Assembly (NCBI RefSeq): GCF_947494875.1
Contig: NZ_CANLWM010000007.1
Coordinates: 209,405 to 273,404, forward strand
Direction of reading: 5' to 3'
From: an uncultured Williamsia sp.
Lineage (GTDB): Bacteria; Actinomycetota; Actinomycetes; Mycobacteriales; Mycobacteriaceae
Length of the DNA stretch: 64,000 bases
Shown here: positions 8,853 to 18,552 of the stretch, in pieces
How positions within the stretch are numbered: position 1 is the stretch's first letter
Layout of the letters: every line of letters begins with the position of its first letter
The notes under the pieces: generated by a model
What the model saw: only the letters and a program-made list of their open reading frames with translations
Told to the model about the DNA's origin: nothing
Database searches by the model: none
Position numbers and translations under genes: made by a program

Positions 8853-10574
8853 TCAGATCTTGTCGGCGGGCGGCGGCGGGTCGAGCAGAGACGCGTCGAC
8901 GGGGACGCTGCCCGAGGGCAGGACGTCGGTTGTCGTGTCGGTGGCGGCCAGAGTGTTCGCGTGGATGCGGACCTTGTCGTCGATGCCCTCGGCGCGCTGC
9001 CGCGCGGCGATGATCAGCGGGTCGCGGCGCAGGTCCATGAACAGGGACACGCACATCGCGATCATCACGATCACGAACGGCAGCGCCGCGATGATCGCCA
9101 TCGTCTTGATGCCCTCGAGAGCGTCGTCGCCGCTGACCCACAGCAGCAGTGCGGCGACGGCGCCGGTCAAGACACCCCAGAAGATGGTGACGCTGCGCGA
9201 CGGTTCGGCACGTCCCCGCTGCGACAGCGTGGCCATCACCAGCGAGGCGGAATCCGCGCCCGACACGAAGAAGATGGCGACCAGCACCATCACCAGCACC
9301 GACGCGATCCCGGCGAGCGGAAGGTTGTTCAACATGTCGAACAGCTGCGACTCCTCGTTCTCACTGTTCGACAGGCCCTCGCCGGCCATCTCCTGACTGA
9401 TGGCGGTGCCACCGAAGACGGCGAACCACACCAGGGAGACGGTCGTCGGCACGATCATCACGCCGATCACGAACTGGCGGATGGTGCGACCGCGGCTGAT
9501 CTTGGCCAGGAACATACCGACGAAGGGGGTCCAGGAGACCCACCACGCCCAGTAGAAGATCGTCCAGCCCGACAACCACTCCTGGCCGGCGGCGTCGGTG
9601 GTGGCGGCGCTGCGCGCCGCGTCGGAGGTGATGTCGTTGAGGTAGCTGCCGATCGACGTCGGCATGATGTTCATGATGAAGACCGTCGGGCCGACGACGA
9701 ACACGAAGAGCGCGAGCACGATGGCCAGCACCATGTTGATGTTCGAGAGCCACTGGATTCCCTTGGCCACGCCGGACACGGCCGACGCGACGAATGCCGC
9801 TGTGAGGACGGCGATCACGCCGACGAGCAGGTATTTGCCGCTCTCCCCCACCCAGTTCAGCTCCTCGAAGCCCGAACCGATCTGCGCCGCCCCGAGTCCG
9901 AGGGACGCCACGGTGCCGAACAGCGTGGCGAAGATGGCGAGGATGTCGATCACCTTGCCGCCCCAGCCGTTCGCGCGATGGCCGAGCAGCGGCGCGAACA
10001 CCGCGCTCATCAACTGACCCCGACCGCAGCGGTAGGTGCTGTAGGCGATCGCGAGTCCGACGACGGCGTACATCGCCCAGGGGTGCAGACCCCAGTGGAA
10101 CATGGTGGTGGCCATGGCGACACCCACGTCGCGTGCGTCGGTCCTGGGCGGGGCGTTGACGTAGTGGGTGAGCGGCTCGTAGGCGCCGTAGAACATGAGC
10201 CCGATGCCCATCCCGGCGCTGAACATCATCGCGATCCAGCTGACGGTGCGGTACTCGGGCTTCTCGCCGTCGCGGCCGAGCGGGATCTTCCCGTACTTGC
10301 TCACCGCCAGGAAGATCGCGAAGAGGACGAACGCGGTCGCCGCCAGGATGAACAGCCAACCGAGGTTGTCGGTGATGCCGGCGAGGATCGACGCCGTGCT
10401 CTCCTTCAGACCCGTCTTGTCGACGATCCCCCAGACGAGGAACCCGACCACGAGTGCCGCGGTGACACCGAAGACGACCGCGTCGACGCCGACACGGCGA
10501 CGACCGTTTGGCGACGGGGCGCTGGTGGTGTCAGCGTGTTCTCCGGTGGCGGGGGTGGATGTCGTGACTGCCAT
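8853..10574 (-). CDS. BCCT family glycine betaine/choline/carnitine transporter
   Basis: 573-aa secondary transporter with about 12 hydrophobic segments. The BCCT hallmark WAWWVSWTPFVGMFLAKISRGRTIRQF-type region is intact in the middle of the protein; MFHWGLHPWAMY and the glycine-rich SAGMGIGLMFYG stretch are also diagnostic. Takes up quaternary ammonium osmolytes with Na+ or H+. A charged tail of about 60 residues follows the last helix, as in osmosensing family members. ATG 10574 has GAGAG 8 nt upstream; another ATG lies at 10580. A monocistronic layout is likely. Confidence 0.93.
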   Translation of the reverse strand: MAVTTSTPATGEHADTTSAPSPNGRRRVGVDAVVFGVTAALVVGFLVWGIVDKTGLKESTASILAGITDNLGWLFILAATAFVLFAIFLAVSKYGKIPLGRDGEKPEYRTVSWIAMMFSAGMGIGLMFYGAYEPLTHYVNAPPRTDARDVGVAMATTMFHWGLHPWAMYAVVGLAIAYSTYRCGRGQLMSAVFAPLLGHRANGWGGKVIDILAIFATLFGTVASLGLGAAQIGSGFEELNWVGESGKYLLVGVIAVLTAAFVASAVSGVAKGIQWLSNINMVLAIVLALFVFVVGPTVFIMNIMPTSIGSYLNDITSDAARSAATTDAAGQEWLSGWTIFYWAWWVSWTPFVGMFLAKISRGRTIRQFVIGVMIVPTTVSLVWFAVFGGTAISQEMAGEGLSNSENEESQLFDMLNNLPLAGIASVLVMVLVAIFFVSGADSASLVMATLSQRGRAEPSRSVTIFWGVLTGAVAALLLWVSGDDALEGIKTMAIIAALPFVIVMIAMCVSLFMDLRRDPLIIAARQRAEGIDDKVRIHANTLAATDTTTDVLPSGSVPVDASLLDPPPPADKI

Positions 10575-10670
10575 ACCCATCACTCTCGCAGCGAAACGCT
10601 CCAACCGCCAAAAGATCACAGAAGAGACATTCGGTCGTAACCGGACAATAACCGCAGCGCACAGCGTCGC

Positions 10671-11039
10671 TCACGAGGGCCGACGCACCGCCGTGGCCAG
10701 CATCGCGACGATGTCGTCGTCGGCGATGCCGAGTGCGCGCAGCGCGGCGACGTGCTCGGTGGTCGCCTGTTGTGCCTGCTCACGCGCCGAGTCGGACCGG
10801 GCGGCGACGAACGAACCGTGACGCCCCCGGGTCTCGATCACCCCGGCAGCCTCCAGTTCCCGGTAGGCGCGGGCGGCGGTGTTCGCCGCGATGCCGAGGT
10901 CGTCGGCGAGAGCGCGGACCGTCGGCAGTCGGGTCCCGACGATGAGGTCACCCCGCGCGACGAGGTCCATCACACCGCGACGCACTTGTTCGAACGGCGG
11001 TTCCGACGAGTCCGGGTCGATGACGAGGGACAGGGCCAC
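10671..11039 (-). CDS. GntR family transcriptional regulator (YtrA type)
   Basis: 122-aa protein with an N-terminal winged helix: PPFEQVRRGV, the GTRLPTVRALADDLGIAANTAARAYRELE recognition helix, and the GRHGSFVA wing. Only about 45 residues follow, so it lacks the large ligand domain of most GntR proteins and resembles the short YtrA subgroup. GTG start, 3 nt after the arginine deiminase stop on the same strand, so the two are surely co-transcribed and this protein may regulate arcA. The effector is unknown. Confidence 0.88.
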   Translation of the reverse strand: MALSLVIDPDSSEPPFEQVRRGVMDLVARGDLIVGTRLPTVRALADDLGIAANTAARAYRELEAAGVIETRGRHGSFVAARSDSAREQAQQATTEHVAALRALGIADDDIVAMLATAVRRPS

Positions 11040-11042
11040 GTC

Positions 11043-12281
11043 TCAGGCCCCCGACGGCAACGGGTCGCGGGTGACCGGGCAGGACATGCAGCGCGGTCCA
11101 CCCCGACCGGACCCGAGCTCACTCCCGGCGATGGTGAGCACCTCGATGCCTGACTGGGACAGCCGACGATTCGTCTCGACGTTGCGGTCGTAGGCGACGA
11201 CGACGCCGGGCGCGATGGCCAGGGTGTTGTTCCCGTCGTCCCACTGTTCGCGCTCGGCGGTGACGGGGTCGAGGCCGGTGTCGATCACGCGCAACTTGCC
11301 GATGCCCATCGCGTCGGCGGCGGCCTCGACGAACGGCCGTGGGCCGCTGACGGCTCCGGCGTCGCGGGTGATGGTGAACGCCGAGAGCGTGTCGTGCACA
11401 GCCGGGTACATGACGACCGCGTCGGTGTCGACCATGGTGCACACGGTGTCGAGGTGCATCGAGGCGCGGCGCTGCTCGATCGGCACCGCGAGGACGGTGT
11501 GGGCGAGATCGTCGTCGAACAGACTGTGTGCCAACGCCTCCGCTCCGGCCGGCGTCGTCCGCTCTCCGACACCGACCGCGACGACACCCGGGGCCATCAG
11601 CAGGACATCACCTCCCTCGACAGGCGCCGAGTGTGACTCGTAGGCCCGACGTGCGCCGCGGAAGCGTGGGTGGTGGGCGTAGACGATGTCGGTCAGCGAC
11701 GTCTCGCGGGACCGTGCCGGCAGGGCCAGGCTGGTGATCGCGAACCGGGGCCCGATCCAGAACGAACTGTCCCGCGTGAACAGCAGGTTCGGGAGCGGGT
11801 CGATCGCGAACTCGACGCCGTGGTGCATGCGGCGTACCAGCGAGGTGCGCGCCGCGGCGGGGCTCTCCGGCAGCTCGTCGAACGTCATGCCCGCGGTCAG
11901 CACGGCGACGAGTTCCGTCGCGTCGACGCCACGGAGGTACGCGGCGAGCTCGCTCGCCAGATGCGGACCGAGCCGTCGGGCACTGACCGCCGCCGCGATG
12001 CCCTGCATCCGGGCGGCACCACTGGTCTGCATGGTCTCGACCAGCAGGTCGCCGAGCAGCAACACCTCGACGCCGTGCCCGGTGAGCAGATCGGCGAACG
12101 CGTCGTGTTCCTCCTGCGCCCGGTCGACCCAGGGCAGACCGTCGAACAACAGCTGGTCGCTGTTGCGGGGTGTCAGGCGGCGCAGTTCGTCACCGGGCCG
12201 GTGCAGCAGCACCGTTCGCAGGCGACCCACCTCCGAATCGGCGCCAGGCGGCCGCGGTGTCGACGGTTCCTCGGTCTCCAT
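11043..12281 (-). CDS. arcA: Arginine deiminase
   Basis: 412-aa guanidino-modifying enzyme (arginine to citrulline plus ammonia). Seen: N-terminal [15 protein letters not shown], the LLFDGLPWV and [13 protein letters not shown] motifs with the substrate-binding Asp, [17 protein letters not shown] with the catalytic His, and the C-terminal RCMSCP with catalytic C398. The frame extends far upstream, but ATG 12281 gives the family-standard start. No arcB or arcC neighbour is present, so the role may be nitrogen or pH management rather than a full ADI energy pathway. Followed by a GntR regulator 3 nt downstream. Confidence 0.94.
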   Translation of the reverse strand: METEEPSTPRPPGADSEVGRLRTVLLHRPGDELRRLTPRNSDQLLFDGLPWVDRAQEEHDAFADLLTGHGVEVLLLGDLLVETMQTSGAARMQGIAAAVSARRLGPHLASELAAYLRGVDATELVAVLTAGMTFDELPESPAAARTSLVRRMHHGVEFAIDPLPNLLFTRDSSFWIGPRFAITSLALPARSRETSLTDIVYAHHPRFRGARRAYESHSAPVEGGDVLLMAPGVVAVGVGERTTPAGAEALAHSLFDDDLAHTVLAVPIEQRRASMHLDTVCTMVDTDAVVMYPAVHDTLSAFTITRDAGAVSGPRPFVEAAADAMGIGKLRVIDTGLDPVTAEREQWDDGNNTLAIAPGVVVAYDRNVETNRRLSQSGIEVLTIAGSELGSGRGGPRCMSCPVTRDPLPSGA

Positions 12282-12319
12282 GGACCCACGGTAGTGGCGG
12301 GGCGGCGTGCCTGTCCCGG

Positions 12320-13540
12320 TCACACACCGTCGGTGGCGGTCGCGGTCGGGGCCGCGGACCGTGCAGGGGCTGTCTCCCGCGCCAGCGACCAGAAGACGAG
12401 CGAGACGAGCGGCACCACGCCGGTCAGCAGGAACGCCGGGCCGAAACCCGCGCTCTGCGCCACGAATCCGGCGACGACCGGTCCGCTGACCGCACCGATG
12501 TCGGAGGTCATCTGGAACGCCGCGAGCGCCGTGCCGCCCTGACCGCGCACCGACAGCAGGTCGGCGAGGGACGCCTGGTGGGTCGGGGCGAACAGACCCG
12601 ACCCGATGCCGGCCGCGAAGCTCAGCAGGCCGGCGAGCACGATGTTCCCGCTGAACCCTAGGACGAGCGTCGAGGCCCCCATGATGGCCAGACCCGGCAG
12701 CATCAGCGGCTTGCGGCCGAACCGGTCCGACAGTCGTCCCGCGGCCAGGATCGCGACGACGTTGCCTGCCGCGTACACGGCCAGGAGCACACCGGCGAGT
12801 GCGGGCGACTCGTCGAGACCGTCGGAGTCGACGACGAACAGCGGCACGAGCGCGACACGGACGCCCATCGAGGCGAACCCCTGCGTGAAGTTCGACGTGA
12901 GGATCGCCCGATAGGCGCTGTCGCGCAACGCCTCGGTGAACGGCAGCGGCTGCGCGACGGGTGCCGACGCGTCGACGACCGGGCGCCCGCCGACGCCCCG
13001 CAGCAGCGTGGCGACGACCAGCGACGCGATGACGAGTGCGATCGCATAGACGACGAACGGCATGCGCAGGCCGAAGCCGACCAGGGCCCCACCGATCAGG
13101 GGCCCGGTGATGCTGCCCATGAGGAAGCCCGCACTGAAGAAGCCCGAGGCGCGACCACGGATCTCGGCCGGCGCCAACCGGATCAGCAGCGCGAGCGCGG
13201 AGACGGTGAACATCGTCGACCCGATGCCGCCGGCCGCCCGGAACAGCAGCAGTTGCCAGTAGGACTGGGCGAAGGCGCACGCCAGGGTCGACGCGGACAC
13301 GATGACCAGGCCCGTCAGGTAGATCCGTCGCTCCCCCAGGCGTGAGACCAGACGGCCGCCGACCGGCGCGAACACCAGGCGCATGGCCGCGAACGCCGAG
13401 ACGATCACCGACGCCGCGCCGACACCCACGTCGAAGCTGCGCGCGAACGCCGGCAGGGCCGGGGCGATCAGTCCGTACCCGAGGGCGATGACGACGTTGG
13501 CGGACAGCAGGACCCAGATCTCGCGCGGGATGGCGCGCAT
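12320..13540 (-). CDS. MFS transporter
   Basis: 406-aa major facilitator with 12 hydrophobic segments. The loop 2-3 motif is present as [17 protein letters not shown] and the second-half equivalent as [14 protein letters not shown]. This layout fits a drug:H+ antiporter-like efflux pump, but no substrate can be assigned. ATG 13540 has GGAG 8 nt upstream and shares one base with the TGA of the upstream GNAT gene (TGATG), so translation of the two is probably coupled. Confidence 0.9.
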   Translation of the reverse strand: MRAIPREIWVLLSANVVIALGYGLIAPALPAFARSFDVGVGAASVIVSAFAAMRLVFAPVGGRLVSRLGERRIYLTGLVIVSASTLACAFAQSYWQLLLFRAAGGIGSTMFTVSALALLIRLAPAEIRGRASGFFSAGFLMGSITGPLIGGALVGFGLRMPFVVYAIALVIASLVVATLLRGVGGRPVVDASAPVAQPLPFTEALRDSAYRAILTSNFTQGFASMGVRVALVPLFVVDSDGLDESPALAGVLLAVYAAGNVVAILAAGRLSDRFGRKPLMLPGLAIMGASTLVLGFSGNIVLAGLLSFAAGIGSGLFAPTHQASLADLLSVRGQGGTALAAFQMTSDIGAVSGPVVAGFVAQSAGFGPAFLLTGVVPLVSLVFWSLARETAPARSAAPTATATDGV

Positions 13541-14151
13541 CAGCAGTTCTCCGTTCGCGTGCGCCGCAGCACGTGGTGGCGGGGTTCGTCGACGGGGTTG
13601 TCGGGCGGGATGTCCCCGGTCGCGACGATCGCGAACCCGGCCTTCTCCAACGCCCTCCACGACGCACGGTTCGCGGCGACGACCGGCACGAGGATCTCGG
13701 TGGCCTCGGGAAACCGTGCGAACGTGTCGTCGACGGCGGTGGCGAGGATCCGTGGGCCGAGCCCACGGCCGCGGTCGGCCTCGTCACCGATCAGGTGGTC
13801 CAGGCACCACGCGGTCGGCGGGACGGCACCGACGACGGGTTCGAGGGCGGCGACGTCCTCGGGGAAGTCATGGATCCGCGATCGCTGCAGCAGTCCGACC
13901 GGTCGCGGTGTCGCACCGTCGTCCACCTCGACGACGAGGTCCTCGCCCGGCTCGGTGCCGTCGATCTGCGGACCGAAGTCCTTCTCGAGCGCGGCGTCGT
14001 CGTGATCCTGGAACCACCAGCGGTGCACCCGCTCGTCGGCGAGCCAGCGGGCCAGCATCGGGAAGTCGTCGCGGGTGAGCCGTCGGAAGGTGATCGCCCC
14101 AGCTGATCGGTCGTCACGGGGGGATGCGCTCACCTGTCGATGGTCCGGCAT
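13540..14151 (-). CDS. GNAT family N-acetyltransferase (AAC(6')-like)
   Basis: 203-aa acetyltransferase. The [26 protein letters not shown] start matches the RimJ/AAC(6')-type GNAT group, [12 protein letters not shown] is the acetyl-CoA pyrophosphate loop, and [14 protein letters not shown] is the late conserved helix. It could acetylate an aminoglycoside-like amine, or serve in siderophore or protein N-acetylation; no resistance is claimed. ATG 14151 is preceded by GAGGTG at 6 nt. First gene of a two-gene unit with the MFS pump, which suggests export or modification of a shared compound. Confidence 0.85.
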   Translation of the reverse strand: MPDHRQVSASPRDDRSAGAITFRRLTRDDFPMLARWLADERVHRWWFQDHDDAALEKDFGPQIDGTEPGEDLVVEVDDGATPRPVGLLQRSRIHDFPEDVAALEPVVGAVPPTAWCLDHLIGDEADRGRGLGPRILATAVDDTFARFPEATEILVPVVAANRASWRALEKAGFAIVATGDIPPDNPVDEPRHHVLRRTRTENC

Positions 14152-14189
14152 CGGATCACCTCGGACAAATCCCCCGATCGTCGCGACCG

Positions 14190-15272
14190 TCAGGACACCT
14201 GACCCTGCTTCCGGGGCCGCTCGAACGCGGTGACCATCGGCGAGGCGTGCGAGTCGAGGGCACGTTCGGTGAGCGATCGGCCGAGCTCGATGGCCTCGCT
14301 CGCGCGGTGGAAGTCGAGCGATCGGATGGCGGTACGGGGCACCTGGATGAGGATGTCGGGCGGCAACGCGGCGAGCTGATGGCGCGCGAGTGCCTCCTGC
14401 ATGATGTCCAGCGACCTGTTCATCACCGCGAATCGACTGAGCTTGCGCGCGGCGTCGCCGGCATTGCCCGACCCCGACCGCTGTTCGGCGGCGATGGCGT
14501 CGATCACCTGGTCAGAGCCGCCCATCGAGTCGCCGGCGACCCGGTCGACGATGGACCGCACGAAGTCGCTGTCGAGCGCGTGCGACCCGAGCCGGCGCAG
14601 ACGCGACATCGCGTCGAGCGGCATCCCCGGGCCCGTCTCGCCCGAGCGTTGCACCGACTCCTCGGCGTCGGCGTCGGACGGCGGCCCGTTCTCGAGACGG
14701 CTGTCGTCGTCGAGGCCGACGCCCTCCGAACCGAGGTCGACGCCGATGACGACGTCGGCCGGGGCCGCGGCGAGCGGGGCGATGGGCAGCGGGTCGAGGA
14801 TGCCGCCGTCGACGAGGACGCGCCCGTTCATCACGTGCGGGGTGATCACCCCGGGGATCGCGATGGACGCGCGGATCGCCACGTCGACGGGGCCGCGCTG
14901 GAACCACTGCGGGCGACCCGACGTGAGGTCGGTGGCGACGGCGGTGAACGGGATGTCGAGGTCCTCGATCACCCGGTCACCGAGGATCTCGCGCACCTTG
15001 TCGAGGATCTTGTCGGCGTGGATCATGCCCGGCGCGGTCAGCGAGACGTCGAGCAGTCGCATCACGTCGAGCTGGCCGAGCCCGGTCACCCAGTCGACGT
15101 ACTCGTCGAGGTTCCCGGCGGCGTGGAGTCCCGCGACCAGCGCACCCATCGACGAGCCGCTGACGGCGACGATGTCGTAGCCGCGCTCCTGCAGAACCTC
15201 GAGGACCCCGATGTGCGCGTACCCGCGCGCTCCCCCACTGCCGAGCGCCACGGCCGCCGTCGGTTTCCTCAC
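14190..15272 (-). CDS. Patatin-like phospholipase (RssA-like)
   Basis: 360-aa protein with the patatin catalytic dyad: oxyanion hole GSGGARG close to the N-terminus, nucleophile elbow GSSMGA about 30 residues later, and catalytic Asp in the DGGILDPLP motif. Likely hydrolyses membrane lipid acyl esters or lysophospholipids. No signal peptide. GTG 15272 lies 7 nt after TAATCT on the minus strand (15285-15280), which points to a leaderless mRNA divergent from lysE. The C-terminal third is a helical extension without a known domain. Confidence 0.9.
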   Translation of the reverse strand: MRKPTAAVALGSGGARGYAHIGVLEVLQERGYDIVAVSGSSMGALVAGLHAAGNLDEYVDWVTGLGQLDVMRLLDVSLTAPGMIHADKILDKVREILGDRVIEDLDIPFTAVATDLTSGRPQWFQRGPVDVAIRASIAIPGVITPHVMNGRVLVDGGILDPLPIAPLAAAPADVVIGVDLGSEGVGLDDDSRLENGPPSDADAEESVQRSGETGPGMPLDAMSRLRRLGSHALDSDFVRSIVDRVAGDSMGGSDQVIDAIAAEQRSGSGNAGDAARKLSRFAVMNRSLDIMQEALARHQLAALPPDILIQVPRTAIRSLDFHRASEAIELGRSLTERALDSHASPMVTAFERPRKQGQVS

Positions 15273-15320
15273 GGTTGCCAGATTACGGATCGCCGACGGC
15301 GCGGCCGTATCCTCACCCGC

Positions 15321-15947
15321 ATGGACTGGGGCGGATGGGTCGTCTTCCTGGGGTTCGCCGTCGTGTTGACGCTGATCCCGGGCCCCGACACGGCCGTGTC
15401 GATCGCGAACACGCTGGCCGGCGGACGGGTTCGTGGGCTGTCGGCGGTGGTCGGGATCGGTGTCGCGAACCTCGTGCAGAGCGTCGCCGCGGCCGCCGGT
15501 CTCAGCGTCCTCGTCGTCCGGATCGAGCCGCTGTTCCTCACGATCAAGTGGGTCGGTGCGGCCTACCTCATGTTCCTGGCCGTACAGACCTTCCGCGCCA
15601 TGCGTCGTCACCGGACCGGCGACGACGTGGTCGTGACCCCGGTGCGCTCCGATCGCCCCGTGCTGACCGGCCTGCGCCAGGGGTTCCTCTCGAACATCTG
15701 CAATCCGAAGGTCATCGCCTTCTACCTCGCGGTGCTGCCGCAGTTCCTCGGCACCGACCCGGCCGTCGGCACCGTCGTGGTCTACGCGGTCACCGTGCCC
15801 GCCATCGGTGTGGGCTACCTCCTGGCGATCGTCGTCGGCGTGGACCGCGCCCGGGCGGTCTTCTCCCGCAGCCGGGTCCGTGCGGCGATGGATGCCGTCA
15901 CCGGCACCGCCCTGGTGGCGTTCAGCCTGCGGCTGGCGACCGAGTAG
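15321..15947 (+). CDS. LysE/RhtB family transporter
   Basis: 208-aa inner-membrane exporter with six hydrophobic helices. The RhtB signature LIPGPDTAVSIANTLAGGRVRGL is near the N-terminus and GFLSNICNPKVIAFYLAVLPQF in the middle. These proteins export amino acids or their analogues. The ATG at 15321 is 7 nt after TATCCT (15308-15313), so it is probably leaderless and divergent from the patatin gene. It ends 9 bp before the convergent soxR stop. Substrate unknown. Confidence 0.92.
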   Translation: MDWGGWVVFLGFAVVLTLIPGPDTAVSIANTLAGGRVRGLSAVVGIGVANLVQSVAAAAGLSVLVVRIEPLFLTIKWVGAAYLMFLAVQTFRAMRRHRTGDDVVVTPVRSDRPVLTGLRQGFLSNICNPKVIAFYLAVLPQFLGTDPAVGTVVVYAVTVPAIGVGYLLAIVVGVDRARAVFSRSRVRAAMDAVTGTALVAFSLRLATE

Positions 15948-15956
15948 TCACCGAGG

Positions 15957-16424
15957 TCAGTCGGGGTCGGTGATCTCCGACGGGATCGCGAGGCGCTGAG
16001 CCCCGGGGCCGCTGCGGGCGGCGACGTCGTCGGGGTTGAGCAACTTGCACGACGTCATCGACAGGCACCCACATCCGACGCACGACCCCATGAGATCGCG
16101 CATGTGCGTGAGGAGTTCGATGCGCGCGTCGAGGTCGGCGACCCACTTCCGTGACGCCTTCTCCCACATCTTCGGCGTCGGCGACTCGGAGTCCCCGAGC
16201 ACGGCGAGCACCTCGGCGATCTTCGACAGCGGGATACCCGCCGCGGCCGATGCCCGGATGAACGCGACCCGCCGCAGCATGGCCCGGTGGTAGCGACGCT
16301 GGTTGCCCGACGTGCGACGGGAGAAGATGAGGCCCTTGTCCTCGTAGAAGCGCAGTGCCGAGGTGCTCACCCCCGACCGGCGCGCGAGGTCGCCGATCGT
16401 CAGTTCGACCGCGCGCGGCGCCAT
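15957..16424 (-). CDS. soxR: Redox-sensitive transcriptional activator SoxR
   Basis: 155-aa MerR-family regulator. The N-terminal winged helix has TIGDLARRSGVSTSALRFYE. The C-terminal cluster motif CX2CXCX5C (C115, C118, C120, C126) binds the [2Fe-2S] centre that senses redox-active compounds. TACCCT on the minus strand (16438-16433) stands 8 nt before the ATG, suggesting leaderless expression. In actinobacteria SoxR usually controls small pumps and reductases rather than soxS; the divergently transcribed VOC protein gene at 16539 is a candidate target. Confidence 0.94.
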   Translation of the reverse strand: MAPRAVELTIGDLARRSGVSTSALRFYEDKGLIFSRRTSGNQRRYHRAMLRRVAFIRASAAAGIPLSKIAEVLAVLGDSESPTPKMWEKASRKWVADLDARIELLTHMRDLMGSCVGCGCLSMTSCKLLNPDDVAARSGPGAQRLAIPSEITDPD

Positions 16425-16538
16425 GCCCTGGGAGGGTACGCGGGAACGCCGCCCACCGACGAGGCCGCGGCGATGAGTTCCGGCGCCCCACCGAGTCCAC
16501 ACAGGCGAGACCACCCCGCTTCCCCGAAGGAGACCACC

Positions 16539-16997
16539 ATGGCCGCCCCGATCACCCCGTTCCTGTGGTTCGACGACGACCTCGGCGATGCGCTCGAGCT
16601 CTACGGTCGCGTCTTCCCCGACTTCGTCGTGCACGACAAGGGCATGGCCGGCGATGCCGTGTTCACCGCGACCTTCGAGTGCAACGGCCAGCGCTTCCAG
16701 GCGATGAACGCGGGCCCGCAGTTCCCGTTCACCGAGGCCGTCTCGTTCATGATCCTGTGCGACGACCAGGAGGAGACCGACCACTACTGGTACGGGCTGC
16801 TCGCCGACGGCGGGGTGGAGTCGCAGTGTGGATGGCTCAAGGACCGGTTCGGTCTGAGCTGGCAGGTGACGCCGAAGCGCCTGCTGGAACTCAACAGCGA
16901 TCCCGATCCGGAACGGGCCCGGGCGTCGATGGCCGCGATGATGACCATGCAGCGCATCGTCGTCGCAGACCTCGAGGCGGCCGTCGCCGCGGTGTGA
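16539..16997 (+). CDS. VOC family protein (PhnB-like)
   Basis: 152-aa vicinal-oxygen-chelate protein of the PhnB / 3-demethylubiquinone-like group: ITPFLWFDDDLGDALELY start, FTATFECNGQRFQAMNAGP, and the GWLKDRFGLSWQVTP strand, followed by the DPERARASMAAMMTM helix typical of the group. Enzymatic role uncertain. Strong ribosome-binding site GAAGGAG 8 nt before ATG 16539. Divergent from soxR across 114 bp, so it may respond to redox-cycling compounds. Monocistronic. Confidence 0.9.
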   Translation: MAAPITPFLWFDDDLGDALELYGRVFPDFVVHDKGMAGDAVFTATFECNGQRFQAMNAGPQFPFTEAVSFMILCDDQEETDHYWYGLLADGGVESQCGWLKDRFGLSWQVTPKRLLELNSDPDPERARASMAAMMTMQRIVVADLEAAVAAV

Positions 16998-17053
16998 CCC
17001 GGGGACGACGGCCGACCCCGAGCGGCCGAATCGGACACCGTTAGCCTCCGGAG

Positions 17054-18421
17054 ATGACCACCGTCGACGCGTCCGTGCCCACGGTCGCCGCGCGTCTGGA
17101 CCGGTTGCCCATCGTGCGGGCGCACCGGGTCGCGACAGCGGTGATCGGTCTGGGACTGTTCTTCGACCTGTACGAGAACTTCCTCGCCGCGACCATCTCC
17201 GGGGTGCTCAAGTCGGAGCTGTCGCTGGACCGCACCGAGCTGAACCTGCTCCTCGGATCGGCGTTCCTGGGACAGTTCCTCGGTGCCGCGGTGATGGGTC
17301 GCTACGCCGACCGTGTCGGACGTCGACGAGCGTTCATGGTGAACCTCGCGGTGTACTCGTTCTTCTCGCTGCTGGGGGCGTTCTCGCCCAATGCGGCGTT
17401 CCTCGTCGTCACCCGCTTCATCGCCGGTGTCGGGATCGGCGCCGAGTTCGCCCTCGCCGACTCCTACCTCTCGGACCTGCTGCCGAAGAACGCCCGCGGC
17501 CGGATGATCTCGTGGGCGTACACCGTCGCGTTCTTCGGCGTCCCCGTCGTGGGTCTGCTGGCCCGGTGGCTCGTCCCGCTGCAGCCGTTCGGCGTCGACG
17601 GGTGGCGGTGGCTGTTCGTGCTGGGGGCGCTGGGGTCGTTCGCGGTGTGGATCGTCCGGCGCGGTCTGCCGGAGTCCCCGCGGTGGTTGGAGGCGCAGGG
17701 GCGGCACGAGGAGGCCGACGCGATCTGTCGACAGTTCGAGGCGCAGGCGATCGCCGCCGGCCATCGACTGTCCGAGCCCGACCGGTCGCTGGTCGTCACC
17801 CCGACACAGGCGGTCGGGGTGCGGGCGCTGTTCCGTCCTCCCCTGACCAAGCGCACGACCATGCTGTGGATCCTGTCGGTACTCGAGGTGTTCGGGTATT
17901 ACGGCTTCGGCACCCTCGCCCCGATCGTGCTGCTCGACAAAGGATTCGACCTCGTCACGTCGCTCGGCTTCCTCGCCGCGACCTACTTCGGATATCCGCT
18001 CGGGTCGGTGCTGGCGGTGCCGATCGTCGAGCGGGTCGAGCGCAAGTGGCTCGTCATCGGCTCGGCGGGGGCGATGGCCGCCTTCGGGCTGTGGTTCGGC
18101 TTTGCCGGGGCCGCGTGGGCGATCGTGGTGTCCGGGGTGCTGTACACGATGGCCAGCAACCTCTTCTCCAACGCGTACCACGTGTACCTGGCCGACTCGT
18201 ATCCCACCGCGATCCGCGGGACCGCCGCCGGCGCGGCGTACTCGCTGTCGAAGCTGACGACCGGCGTCCTGCCGTTCATCTTGCTGCCGTTCCTCGACGC
18301 CAACGGCTCCGGCCCGGTCTTCGCACTGGTCGCGGCGGTCATGGTGGCGTTGATGGTCAATGTCGGCGTCCTCGGCCACCGCAGCACGGGGCTCTCCGCC
18401 GACGCCACCATCGCTCGCTGA
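17054..18421 (+). CDS. MFS transporter (metabolite:H+ symporter type)
   Basis: 455-aa 12-helix major facilitator of the sugar/aromatic-acid porter group. Motifs: MGRYADRVGRRRAFM in loop 2-3, RFIAGVGIGAEFALADSYLSDLLP in helix 4, PESPRWL after helix 6, and SYPTAIRGTAAG late. Probably imports an organic acid or sugar. TAGCCT (17042-17047) lies 6 nt before the ATG, so a leaderless transcript is likely. The stop codon is 1 bp from the first unit of the second repeat array. Confidence 0.9.
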   Translation: MTTVDASVPTVAARLDRLPIVRAHRVATAVIGLGLFFDLYENFLAATISGVLKSELSLDRTELNLLLGSAFLGQFLGAAVMGRYADRVGRRRAFMVNLAVYSFFSLLGAFSPNAAFLVVTRFIAGVGIGAEFALADSYLSDLLPKNARGRMISWAYTVAFFGVPVVGLLARWLVPLQPFGVDGWRWLFVLGALGSFAVWIVRRGLPESPRWLEAQGRHEEADAICRQFEAQAIAAGHRLSEPDRSLVVTPTQAVGVRALFRPPLTKRTTMLWILSVLEVFGYYGFGTLAPIVLLDKGFDLVTSLGFLAATYFGYPLGSVLAVPIVERVERKWLVIGSAGAMAAFGLWFGFAGAAWAIVVSGVLYTMASNLFSNAYHVYLADSYPTAIRGTAAGAAYSLSKLTTGVLPFILLPFLDANGSGPVFALVAAVMVALMVNVGVLGHRSTGLSADATIAR

Positions 18422-18422
18422 A

Positions 18423-18552
18423 CGCCCACTCGACCTCTCCGACCGCCCACTCGACGTGGTGATGACCCGTCGGTTGGGCGGTTGGAGACGTCGGTTGGGC
18501 GGTTGGAGACGTCGGTTGGGCGGTTGGAGACGTCGGTTGGGCGGTGCGTGAT
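18423..18552. repeat. 21-bp tandem repeat array 2, inverted arms
   Basis: Two 21-bp units in CGCCCACTCGAC orientation (18423, 18444) are followed by three perfect and one partial unit in the opposite orientation (18469, 18490, 18511, 18532) with core GTTGGGCGGTTGGA. The period, core and paired-orientation layout match array 1, but the arm order is reversed. The array begins directly after the MFS stop codon and ends inside the likely start of the next gene. Translated in frame it gives a repeating heptapeptide LETSVGR, which I regard as a by-product. Confidence 0.9.

Noticed and set aside
8781..10640. Plus-strand 619-codon frame over the BCCT gene
   Set aside because: Antisense shadow of a well-conserved transporter; protein is full of His/Arg/Asp/Glu with no known motif.
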